From positions 1 to 34,925 of the forward strand of contig JAGOME010000048.1 of assembly GCA_017993715.1 (NCBI GenBank): a stretch of DNA of 34,925 nt. Direction: 5' to 3'. The stretch is from Phycicoccus sp. GTDB taxonomy: Bacteria > Actinomycetota > Actinomycetes > Actinomycetales > Dermatophilaceae. The first letter of the stretch is position 1; the number at the start of each line of letters is the position of its first letter. The notes below the pieces were generated by a model. It was not told where the DNA came from. It ran no database searches and saw nothing but the letters and a program-made list of their open reading frames with translations. Positions 27,575 to 34,925 of this stretch are shown here, piece by piece. The translations under genes and the position numbers were made by a program.

Positions 27575-29115
27575 CACTTGGCACTCCCGGAGGCGCTCGT
27601 CGGTGCAGGATCAGTGACGCCGACATGGGTCATGGTCTGCTCCACCGTGGGATTGACGAGGTCGAGGATCGGCTTGGGGTAGAACCCGAAGACGATGAAC
27701 GACGCGATGATCGGAATGACGACGGCCTTTTCTCGCCAGTTCAGGTCCGGGGGGGTCTGGTCGCCGAGCTCGGGCTTGGGTCCGGTCATGACGCGCTGGT
27801 ACATCAGCAGGATGTAGAGCGCCGCAATCACCAAGCCGAACGTGGCGACCACTGCGGCCACCTTGGAGAACTGGAACGTCCCGGCCAGCACCAGGAACTC
27901 CGACACGAAGGACGACAACCCGGGCAGCGCCAGCGACGACAGACCGGCCACGAGGAACGTCCCGGCCAGGACCGGAGTGACCCGCTGCCAGCCGCCGTAG
28001 TCGGCGATCCGGGCCGACCCGCGGCGGGCGATGAGGAACCCGGCGATGAGGAACAGCCCGGCCGTGGAGAAGCCGTGGTTGACCATGTACAGGGCGGACC
28101 CCGCACCGGCCGTCGAGGTCATCGCGAAGATGCCCAGGACGATGAACCCGAAGTGGCTGATCGAGGTGAACGCGATAAGCCGCATCATGTCCTGCTGCCC
28201 GATAGCCAGCAGCCCGCCGTAGATGATCGAGATCACGGCGAGAACCATGACGACGGGGGTCGCCCACGTCGATGCCTCGGGGAACAGCGACAGGCAGTAG
28301 CGGATCATCCCGAAGGTGCCGACCTTGTCCAGCACACCGACCAAGAGGACCGACGTCGCGGGACGCGCGGCCGCAGCCGCGTCCGGCAGCCAGGTGTGCA
28401 GCGGCACCATGGGCGCCTTGATCGCCAAGGCGATGAAGAACGCGAGGAACATCCACCGCTGGGCCTCGACCGAGCCACCGACCTGGCCGATGAGGTTCTC
28501 CATGAGGAAGCCCTGCTCGCCGCCAGGCCCCGCGAAGTACAGCGCGATGACCCCGACGAGCATGATGAGCCCGCCGGCGAGGCTGAACAGGATGAACTTC
28601 ATGGCTGCGCGACGGCGACCGTCGCCCCCGAACATCCCGATGAGGAAGTAGACCGGGATGAGCATGGCTTCGAAGATGACGTAGAAGAGGAAAACGTCGA
28701 GCGCGGCAAAGACCCCGACCATGAATGGCAGCAGGGTGAGCATGAGCGCGAAGTACGTCTTGGTGCGGCCGGGGTTGTCGCCGGCGCCCTCACCCAGGTC
28801 ATTCCACGCCGCGAGCAGGCAGATCGGCGTGAGCACGCTGGCCATGACGATGAGCGAGAGGGCGATCCCGTCGACGCCCACGGCATATGAGACCCCGAAC
28901 TGCGGGATCCACGCATACGTCTCGGTGAGCTGGAACTGCGGTCCCGCGGCGTCCCATTCCGCCCACGCGACCAGCGAGAGCACGAGGGTGACCAGGGAGG
29001 CGCCGAGCGCGATGGGCTTGGCCATGGCGGCCGAGCCGGAGGGCAGCACCGCGATGATGAGGGCCGCGATCAGCGGCACCACGATCATCAGGGTGAGGAG
29101 CGGCAGGCCGGACAT
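27574..29115 (-). CDS. nuoM: NADH-quinone oxidoreductase subunit M
   Basis: A 513-residue proton-pumping subunit. FYVIFEAMLIPVYFLIGMFG carries the essential Glu of helix 5. IKAPMVPLHTWLPDAAAAAR has the helix 7 Lys and the actinobacterial variant of the broken-helix loop, and LLVGVLDKVGTFGMIRY has the helix 8 Lys. The frame is open upstream to 29226, but only the ATG at 29115 gives the normal N-terminus ([20 protein letters not shown]). It overlaps the nuoL stop by one base (TGATG). The C-terminus has a short Pro/Ser/Thr tail (VGVTDPAPTSASGSAK). Confidence 0.96.
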   Translation of the reverse strand: MSGLPLLTLMIVVPLIAALIIAVLPSGSAAMAKPIALGASLVTLVLSLVAWAEWDAAGPQFQLTETYAWIPQFGVSYAVGVDGIALSLIVMASVLTPICLLAAWNDLGEGAGDNPGRTKTYFALMLTLLPFMVGVFAALDVFLFYVIFEAMLIPVYFLIGMFGGDGRRRAAMKFILFSLAGGLIMLVGVIALYFAGPGGEQGFLMENLIGQVGGSVEAQRWMFLAFFIALAIKAPMVPLHTWLPDAAAAARPATSVLLVGVLDKVGTFGMIRYCLSLFPEASTWATPVVMVLAVISIIYGGLLAIGQQDMMRLIAFTSISHFGFIVLGIFAMTSTAGAGSALYMVNHGFSTAGLFLIAGFLIARRGSARIADYGGWQRVTPVLAGTFLVAGLSSLALPGLSSFVSEFLVLAGTFQFSKVAAVVATFGLVIAALYILLMYQRVMTGPKPELGDQTPPDLNWREKAVVIPIIASFIVFGFYPKPILDLVNPTVEQTMTHVGVTDPAPTSASGSAK

Positions 29116-31046
29116 CAGTTCATCACCCACAGGACTCCGAGGACGGCGACGACGCCGGTGAGCATCGTCAGGGCATACGTTCTGGCATAACCGTTCTGCG
29201 CCTTGCGCAAGGTGGCCGAGGCCCACGCGACCGTGCCGCCCACCCCACCGACGACGCCGTCAACGCCGTGCGTGTCGGTGAACGTCAGCGCCTTGACCAG
29301 CTCCTGGCCGGGCCGCTCGAAGACCTCCTGGTTGACCGCATCCTGGTAGAGGTCGTTGCGGGCGGCCACCGTGAGGGCGTTACCCTCCGGCGGCGTGACC
29401 GGCACCGGCTCCTTGGCGTACCGGATCCACGCGAATGCCGCACCGCCGGCGACCAGCAGCAGCGTCACGCCCATGAGGGGCCAGTTGGTGTGCTCCTCAT
29501 GCATTTCCCCGCCGAAGACCGGGTGCAGCCACTCGGTAAAGCCGAGCTGGGAAAGCGCGAGCCCGAGGAAGGCGGACCCGAAGGCGAGCACGATCATCGG
29601 GATGGTCATCGTGCGCGGCGACTCGTGCGGGTGCACGCCCTTCTCCCAGCGCTTCCCGCCGTGGAAGGTCATGAAGAACAGCCGCGACATGTAGAAGGCG
29701 GTGATCCCGGCACCGATGAGGGTGACCAGGCCGAGGATCCAGCCGCGGGCTCCCGGGGCGGCGAATGCCGTCTCGATGATTTTGTCCTTGGACCAGAACC
29801 CTGCGAACGGCGGCACCCCAAGGATGGCGAGCCAGCCGAGCATGAAGGTGCCCCAGGTGACCTTCATGGCCGTGGACAGGGCGCCGTAGCGGCGCATGTT
29901 GACCCCGTCATTCATGCCGTGCATGACCGAGCCGGCACCCAGGAACATCCCGGCCTTGAAGAAGCCGTGGGTGAGCAGGTGGAAGATCGCGAAGGCGTAG
30001 CCCACCGGGCCCAGGCCTGCGGCGAGCATCATGTAGCCGATCTGGCTCATCGTCGAGGCCGCGAGGGCCTTCTTGATGTCGTCCTTGGCGCAGCCGACGA
30101 TCGCCCCGAAGAGCAGCGTGATGCCACCGACGATGGCCACAGCGAGCTGCGCGTTGGGCGCGCCGTCAAAGATCCAGTGCGAGCGCACGACGAGATACAC
30201 ACCGGCGGTGACCATGGTCGCGGCGTGGATGAGCGCAGACACCGGGGTCGGACCGGCCATGGCGTCACCGAGCCAGCTCTGCAACGGGAACTGCGCGGAC
30301 TTACCGCAGGCCCCGACGAGCAACAGCAGGCCGATGATCGTCAGGGAGTTCTCGGAAGCCCCGGAGGCCGCCTGCGAGACCGAGGCGAAGTCGACCGCCC
30401 CGAAGGTCACGAACATCATCATGATCGCCAGCGACAGCCCCATGTCACCGACGCGGTTGACAAAGAACGCCTTGTTGGCCGCCGTCGCGTAGGCCGGGTT
30501 GTGGTTCCAGAAGCCGATGAGCAGGTAGGACGCCAGACCGACACCCTCCCAGCCGACAAACAGCAGGAGGTAGGAGTCGGCGAGGACGAGCACGAGCATC
30601 GCCGCGACGAAGAGGTTCAAGTAGGCAAAGAAGCGCCGTTTGTCGGGGTCGTGCTCCATGTACCCCAGCGAGTACACGTGGATCAGCGAGCCGACGAAGG
30701 TGATGAGGAGGACGAAACTGATCGACAGCTGGTCCACCAGCAGCCCGGCATTCAACTGGAACTGCCCCGCGGGGACCCAGTTCCATAGCGCCAGGTGCCC
30801 GGAGCGCGCCTCGGGATCCTGACCGAGCATGCCGATCAGGATCGCGGCGCCGATGCCGAAGCTGCCCCAGGACAAGCCGGTGGCCAAGGCCGGGCCGAAC
30901 GCGTTGGTTCGGCGCCCGCCGAGCAGCAGGATCGTCGCGCCGAGCGCCGGGAGGGCGATGAGCAGCCAGGCGGAGGCCGCCATGCCGGTCGCCTCAGGCG
31001 TCCCGACAGCCGCGACGGCTGGGACGAAGAGATGGGGTGTGGGCAC
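29115..31046 (-). CDS. nuoL: NADH-quinone oxidoreductase subunit L
   Basis: A 643-residue subunit, the largest antiporter-like pump, normal in length. [20 protein letters not shown] has the helix 5 Glu. [20 protein letters not shown] has the helix 7 Lys followed by [20 protein letters not shown], and [20 protein letters not shown] comes later. The long lateral helix and last transmembrane segment occupy the C-terminal 140 residues. The GTG at 31046 was chosen because AAGGAG lies 7 nt upstream, and it begins 11 nt after the nuoK stop. The longer open frame to 31529 runs through nuoK and was rejected. It is the only nuo junction in this set with a true gap. Confidence 0.96.
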   Translation of the reverse strand: MPTPHLFVPAVAAVGTPEATGMAASAWLLIALPALGATILLLGGRRTNAFGPALATGLSWGSFGIGAAILIGMLGQDPEARSGHLALWNWVPAGQFQLNAGLLVDQLSISFVLLITFVGSLIHVYSLGYMEHDPDKRRFFAYLNLFVAAMLVLVLADSYLLLFVGWEGVGLASYLLIGFWNHNPAYATAANKAFFVNRVGDMGLSLAIMMMFVTFGAVDFASVSQAASGASENSLTIIGLLLLVGACGKSAQFPLQSWLGDAMAGPTPVSALIHAATMVTAGVYLVVRSHWIFDGAPNAQLAVAIVGGITLLFGAIVGCAKDDIKKALAASTMSQIGYMMLAAGLGPVGYAFAIFHLLTHGFFKAGMFLGAGSVMHGMNDGVNMRRYGALSTAMKVTWGTFMLGWLAILGVPPFAGFWSKDKIIETAFAAPGARGWILGLVTLIGAGITAFYMSRLFFMTFHGGKRWEKGVHPHESPRTMTIPMIVLAFGSAFLGLALSQLGFTEWLHPVFGGEMHEEHTNWPLMGVTLLLVAGGAAFAWIRYAKEPVPVTPPEGNALTVAARNDLYQDAVNQEVFERPGQELVKALTFTDTHGVDGVVGGVGGTVAWASATLRKAQNGYARTYALTMLTGVVAVLGVLWVMN

Positions 31047-31057
31047 GCCAGGTCTCC

Positions 31058-31357
31058 TTAGCGCTTCAACAGATTGGCGTCGTCGACCGAGGCCGATCGG
31101 CGGGCACGGAAGATCGCCATGATGATGGCCAGGCCGACGACGACCTCGGAGGCGGCGACGGCGATCACGATGAGGCCGTACACCTGCCCATCGAGGTTGC
31201 CGTGCCACCGGGCGAACGTGACGAAGGCCAGGTTGGCCGCGTTGAGCATGAGTTCGACGCCCATGAAGACGACGATTGCGTTGCGCCGGGTCAGCACGGC
31301 GGCCGACCCGATGACGAAGAGGATGCTCGCCAGGTAGATGTAGTTGACCAGGCTCAT
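31058..31357 (-). CDS. nuoK: NADH-quinone oxidoreductase subunit K
   Basis: A 99-residue protein with three transmembrane helices. The two buried glutamates of the proton path are present, in [16 protein letters not shown] and [18 protein letters not shown]. Size and motifs match NuoK. The ATG overlaps the nuoJ TGA by 4 nt (ATGA). The C-terminus [14 protein letters not shown] is as in actinobacterial homologues. Confidence 0.97.
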   Translation of the reverse strand: MSLVNYIYLASILFVIGSAAVLTRRNAIVVFMGVELMLNAANLAFVTFARWHGNLDGQVYGLIVIAVAASEVVVGLAIIMAIFRARRSASVDDANLLKR

Positions 31358-32124
31358 CGTGAGCGGCCCTCCTCGATGTCGTCGACGACGTGCTCCTCGG
31401 CCTCGATGAAGGGCTTGGCGTCGCCGATCTGGTCACGGGCGGTGAGCACCCGCGAGAGCGAGAGCTCCGCAGGCGACCCGTCCGGCAGCAGCGCGGGCGT
31501 GTCCACGGCGTTGTGCCGGGCGTAGACACCCGGCGCCGGCAGACCCGCGACGTTTTCGCCGGCGAGGAAGCGCCGCTGGCTCCACTCGCGCTGGCTGAGC
31601 TTGCGAGTCGTGCGTTCGCGGTGGGCCAGGACCATCGCGCCGATGGAGGCAGTGATGAGCAGGGCTGCCGTGGCCTCGAAGACGAAGACGTAGCGGCCGA
31701 AGATCAGGCCGGCCAGCTCGGAGACGTTGCCCGTGGTCTGGTTGATCTGCTCGACACCGACCGGGTCGGGCCAGATCACCGAACCCAGGGCACCGATCAG
31801 CGCCAGGGCCAGGCCGGCGACCAGGACGGCCGTCGCGACCCGCTGGCCCTTGAGGGTCTCAACCAGACCGTCAGAGGAGTCGACCCCGACGAGCATGAGC
31901 ACGAAGAGGAAGAGCATCATGACCGCGCCGGTGTAGACGAAGATCTGAATGACGCCGAGGAAGTCCGCGCCCTGCGCGATGTAGAAGACGCCGAGGATGA
32001 TCATCGCCATCGCCATGCCGAGGGCCGAGTGCACGGCCTTCTTGGCGAAGACCAGACCGAGGGCCCCAACGATGGCCAGGGGACCGAGGATCCAGAAGAG
32101 GACGGCTTCGCCGGTGCCGGTCAT
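31354..32124 (-). CDS. nuoJ: NADH-quinone oxidoreductase subunit J
   Basis: A 256-residue protein. Five hydrophobic helices occupy the first 170 residues. [20 protein letters not shown] and [14 protein letters not shown] are the conserved third-helix region that takes part in coupling. A polar C-terminal extension of about 85 residues (from about [14 protein letters not shown]) is longer than in E. coli NuoJ (184 residues) and is common in actinobacteria. ATGA overlaps lie at both ends, with nuoI upstream and nuoK downstream. Confidence 0.95.
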   Translation of the reverse strand: MTGTGEAVLFWILGPLAIVGALGLVFAKKAVHSALGMAMAMIILGVFYIAQGADFLGVIQIFVYTGAVMMLFLFVLMLVGVDSSDGLVETLKGQRVATAVLVAGLALALIGALGSVIWPDPVGVEQINQTTGNVSELAGLIFGRYVFVFEATAALLITASIGAMVLAHRERTTRKLSQREWSQRRFLAGENVAGLPAPGVYARHNAVDTPALLPDGSPAELSLSRVLTARDQIGDAKPFIEAEEHVVDDIEEGRSR

Positions 32125-32795
32125 CGCCGCGCCCCCTGTCCCTGAGCCGCCGCGGCGGCATTCTCACTGGTGTCGTCGGCCGAGTCCACGGCCTCCGCCG
32201 CCGCCGCTGCCGGGGCGACCACGTGCTCCTGCACCCAGGCCTCCTGCGCAGGCGTCGCGCCGGTGACCTTGCCCAGGAAGTAGTCGCGCTCCTCCATGCC
32301 GTCGGGCATCGGATGCGGCGGCGCCAGCATGCCCTTCTGCACGGGGGCGAGCAGCTGCTCCTTGGTGAAGATCAGGTCTGCGCGGTTGTTGTCGGCCAGT
32401 TCGTACTCGTTGGTCATCGTCAGCGCTCGCGTCGGGCACGCCTCGATGCACATGCCGCAGAAGATGCAGCGCAAGTAGTTGATCTGGTAGATCCGGCCGT
32501 AGCGCTCGCCGGGGCTGTAGCGCTCACCGGTGGCGTCGTTGTTGGACGCGCCTTCGACCATGATCGCGTCCGCCGGACAGGCCCAGGCGCACAACTCGCA
32601 GCCGACGCACTTCTCGAGCCCGTCGGGGTGCCGGTTGAGCTGGTGCCGACCATGGAACCGGGCCGCAGTCGGACGCTTCTCCTCGGGGTATTCCTCGGTG
32701 GCGACCTTGCGGAACATCGTCGAGAACGTCACCCCGAATCCGCCGACGGGGGCGAACAGGTCCGAGAAAAAGCCGCCCTTCTTCTCGTCAGCCAC
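32121..32795 (-). CDS. nuoI: NADH-quinone oxidoreductase subunit I (2x[4Fe-4S] ferredoxin-type)
   Basis: A 224-residue peripheral-arm subunit that carries clusters N6a and N6b. Two CxxCxxCxxxCP motifs are intact: [12 protein letters not shown] and [23 protein letters not shown] and [18 protein letters not shown] precede them. The C-terminus ends in an Ala-rich tail ([20 protein letters not shown]) of no known role. The GTG at 32795 has AAGGAGG six nt upstream, and the gene overlaps the nuoH end by 8 nt. The further open frame to 33002 lies inside nuoH and was rejected. Confidence 0.96.
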   Translation of the reverse strand: MADEKKGGFFSDLFAPVGGFGVTFSTMFRKVATEEYPEEKRPTAARFHGRHQLNRHPDGLEKCVGCELCAWACPADAIMVEGASNNDATGERYSPGERYGRIYQINYLRCIFCGMCIEACPTRALTMTNEYELADNNRADLIFTKEQLLAPVQKGMLAPPHPMPDGMEERDYFLGKVTGATPAQEAWVQEHVVAPAAAAAEAVDSADDTSENAAAAAQGQGARR

Positions 32796-34188
32796 GAGGG
32801 GCCTCCTTCGTCGTCTCGCCGGCAACTGCGGCCGACGCGAGCTCGGGCACCCGGGTCGGCTCCTTGAGCCGCTGTCCGGGTAGGGGCGGCACGGGGTGGC
32901 CGCCGGCGAACGGGTCGATCTCGTCGGGTTGGGTCGGGTGCGCTGCTGCTTCCTTGGCGGCGGCCTGACCGTCCCACCACCAGCCGATGGCCAGTGCCAC
33001 AACGGCGATGACTCCGACCAGGATCAGCGATGAGGTCGCGTAGTTGCGGCCCAGGACACCGATGGTCGAGTCACCGAACCAGCCGCGGTCGGCGCCGCGG
33101 AAGATCGCGACGACGATGACCCAGACCAGCGTGGCCGGGATGAGGAACTTCCAGCCAAAGCGCATGAACTGGTCGTACCGCACGCGGGGCAGTGAGCCGC
33201 GCAGCCACACGAACATGAACATGAACAGCCAGACCTTGATGGTGAACCACAGCAGGCCCCACCAGCCCTGGTCGAACATGCCGTCGTTGATCGCGGCGAT
33301 GCCGGGCGGGGCGTGGTAGCCGCCGAGGAACATGGTGGTCGCGAGCGCGGCGACGGTGAACATGTTGATGTACTCGCCGAGGAAGAACATCGCGAACCGC
33401 ATGCCCGAGTACTCGGTGAAGTAGCCACCGACGATCTCGCCCTCACCCTCGGCGAGGTCGAAGGGCAGCCGGTTTGTCTCGCCGACCATCGTGACGACGT
33501 AGACGAAGAAGCTGAAGAACGCCGGGATGATGTACCACAGGCTTGACTGCCCGAGGACGATCTGCGAGGTCGACATCGACCCGGAGTACAGGAAGACCGC
33601 GACGAGCGAGAGACCCATGGCGATCTCGTACGAGATCATCTGGGCGGTCGCGCGCAGGCCACCGATGAGTGGGTAGGTCGAACCGGAAGACCAGCCGGCC
33701 AGGACGATGCCGTAGATGCCAATACCGGCGATAGCCAGGACGAGCAGCACGGCAACGGGGGTGTCCGTGACCTGAAGCGGCGTGGTGTGGCCGAACATGT
33801 TGACGTCGCCAGCCATCGGCATGATCGCGAAGCCGAGGAAACACATCGTCGCCGTGATGAGCGGAGCGAGCGTGAAGATGAAGCCCTCGGCGTTCTTGGG
33901 CTGCAGATCCTCCTTGAGCATGGACTTCATGCCGTCAGCGAGGGACTGCAGCAGACCGAAGGGGCCGTTGCGGTTGGGGCCGGGGCGCTGCTGCATCCGG
34001 CCGATGACGCGCCGCTCGAACCAGATGACGAGCAGCGTCGACAGCAGCAGGTAGACGAAGACGAACCCCGCCTTGACCCACGTCAGCCACGCCGGAGTGT
34101 CGCTGAAGTCGGCCGCCGGGTTATCGGCGAGCGGGACGGAGAGAGCCGGAATGCCGTGTGCGGCCACCGCGCTCAGGAACGCGCTCAT
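32788..34188 (-). CDS. nuoH: NADH-quinone oxidoreductase subunit H
   Basis: A 466-residue membrane subunit at the quinone site. [20 protein letters not shown] then [34 protein letters not shown] and the acidic loop [20 protein letters not shown] with [18 protein letters not shown] are all present. It is longer than E. coli NuoH (325) because of N-terminal residues and a polar C-terminal tail of about 65 residues after the last helix ([18 protein letters not shown] onward), usual in actinobacteria. The ATG at 34188 overlaps the nuoG stop by 4 nt. Confidence 0.96.
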   Translation of the reverse strand: MSAFLSAVAAHGIPALSVPLADNPAADFSDTPAWLTWVKAGFVFVYLLLSTLLVIWFERRVIGRMQQRPGPNRNGPFGLLQSLADGMKSMLKEDLQPKNAEGFIFTLAPLITATMCFLGFAIMPMAGDVNMFGHTTPLQVTDTPVAVLLVLAIAGIGIYGIVLAGWSSGSTYPLIGGLRATAQMISYEIAMGLSLVAVFLYSGSMSTSQIVLGQSSLWYIIPAFFSFFVYVVTMVGETNRLPFDLAEGEGEIVGGYFTEYSGMRFAMFFLGEYINMFTVAALATTMFLGGYHAPPGIAAINDGMFDQGWWGLLWFTIKVWLFMFMFVWLRGSLPRVRYDQFMRFGWKFLIPATLVWVIVVAIFRGADRGWFGDSTIGVLGRNYATSSLILVGVIAVVALAIGWWWDGQAAAKEAAAHPTQPDEIDPFAGGHPVPPLPGQRLKEPTRVPELASAAVAGETTKEAPRG

Positions 34189-34925
34189 GCGACACCACCC
34201 TTGCTGACGAGGACCTGCGGAGCGGCCGTATCGGCGAGCACCGCTCGCACATCGCATCCGGCCGAGTTGGTCGGGAGCCAGACGACGTGGTCGGCCATGA
34301 CGGTGAACCGGGCCGGCACCTTGACGTGCCAGGAGCCCGCAGTGACGTCGACCAGGTCACCGTCGGCGATCCCGAGTCCGGCCGCGGTGGTCGCGGAGAG
34401 CCGCGCCACGGCCTTGGGGGCGGTCCCGGCCAGGTACGGCTCGCCGTCCTGGAGGGTGCCGAGGTCGAGCAGCGTGCGCCAGGTCGCCAGGACCAGTCCG
34501 TCCTCGGCGGAGGGGACCTCGCCGGCGCCGGTCCGCGGGGCGGCGGGCCGCTCCCCGGTCCACGGCCCGAGTTGGGCCATTTCGGCGTCGATCTGGGCGT
34601 GGCTGCGGCAGCCGAGGTAGTCGCCCATCTCGGCGGCGAGCATGTCCAGGGCCCGGTAGTCGCTGACCGCGCTGGTCTGGAGTGCGGCCTCAAAGGGCCG
34701 GACCCGACCCTCCCAGTCGACGAAGGCGCCTTCCTTTTCGGCGTGCGGCGCGATCGGCAAGATCACATCGGCCTGGGCCGTGATCGCGCTGGGACGCAGC
34801 TCGAGGGAGACCACGAACGGTCGCGCAAAGGCGCCCGCCGCGTCGTGGATCGACAGGTCCTGCGGGTCCACGCCACCGACGACGAGCGCGTCGACGGAGC
34901 CGTCACGCGCCCCGCGGATGATGGC
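34185..34925 (-). CDS. nuoG: NADH-quinone oxidoreductase subunit G, C-terminal part
   Basis: The frame is open from the window edge to the TGA at 34185-34187; the C-terminal 246 residues are present. IIRGARDGSVDALVVGGVDP, FVVSLELRPSAITAQADVIL then PIAPHAEKEGAFVDWEGRVR belong to the molybdopterin-oxidoreductase-like domain. The last 80 residues (GIADGDLVDVTAGSWHVKVP and WLPTNSAGCDVRAVLAD) are the dinucleotide-binding-like domain that ends NuoG in this group. The iron-sulfur N-terminal domain lies outside the window. It is coupled to nuoH by ATGA. Confidence 0.95.
   Translation of the reverse strand, partial: AIIRGARDGSVDALVVGGVDPQDLSIHDAAGAFARPFVVSLELRPSAITAQADVILPIAPHAEKEGAFVDWEGRVRPFEAALQTSAVSDYRALDMLAAEMGDYLGCRSHAQIDAEMAQLGPWTGERPAAPRTGAGEVPSAEDGLVLATWRTLLDLGTLQDGEPYLAGTAPKAVARLSATTAAGLGIADGDLVDVTAGSWHVKVPARFTVMADHVVWLPTNSAGCDVRAVLADTAAPQVLVSKGGVA

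Noticed and set aside
27625-32867. Long plus-strand ORFs (421, 506 and 251 codons) opposite nuoM, nuoL, nuoJ and nuoI
   Set aside because: Asp/Glu/His/Arg-rich antisense frames; the minus strand shows intact complex I subunits throughout.

Overview
The window is high-GC actinobacterial DNA, most likely from a Micrococcales-type organism. This is inferred from the strongly GC-biased third codon positions, a DUF222/13E12-type HNH gene remnant, the actinobacterial style of the type I-E cas genes, a two-subunit 2-oxoglutarate:ferredoxin oxidoreductase, and a nuo operon ending in a long-chain polyprenyl diphosphate synthase gene. No rRNA, tRNA or transposase gene was recognised.

Left third (1-16.8 kb) is a complete type I-E CRISPR-Cas locus. 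After the 3' end of an HNH endonuclease gene (1-252) comes a very large CRISPR array: 103 full-length 28-nt repeats plus one decayed terminal repeat (390-6699), with a period of 61 nt. The cas genes are on the minus strand in the canonical order cas3, cse1 (casA), cse2 (casB), cas7e, cas5e, cas6e, cas1e, cas2e, and the array follows cas2e in the same direction. Decayed repeats at the left end and the repeat polarity both indicate that the array is transcribed leftwards, with the newest spacers next to cas2e. Only 18 nt separate the cas2e stop codon from the first repeat, so any leader must overlap cas2e. A strong stem-loop lies between cas3 and cse1. Upstream of cas3, on the same strand, is a two-gene HTH regulator / nucleotidyltransferase pair that looks like a toxin-antitoxin module. 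Its promoter appears leaderless and contains a perfect inverted repeat.

Middle (17.0-25.0 kb) is ordinary chromosome. On the plus strand are korA-korB (2-oxoglutarate to succinyl-CoA with ferredoxin reduction), a RidA-family gene, a class I methyltransferase, a RarD/EamA permease and an MFS permease. One unrecognised 418-residue gene lies on the minus strand between the two permeases.

Right third (25.0-34.9 kb) is the 3' half of a minus-strand complex I operon, nuoG(partial)-H-I-J-K-L-M-N, with almost every junction overlapping by 1-8 nt. It ends in a polyprenyl diphosphate synthase gene that plausibly makes the menaquinone side chain used by complex I.

The octamer CGGCATTC/GAATGCCG occurs 22 times outside the array, about one per 1.3 kb against roughly one expected in total. 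It occurs on both strands, in several reading frames and between genes. The observations most worth following up are the CRISPR-adjacent HTH/nucleotidyltransferase module, the cas2e-embedded leader with its GUAA hairpin, and this octamer.
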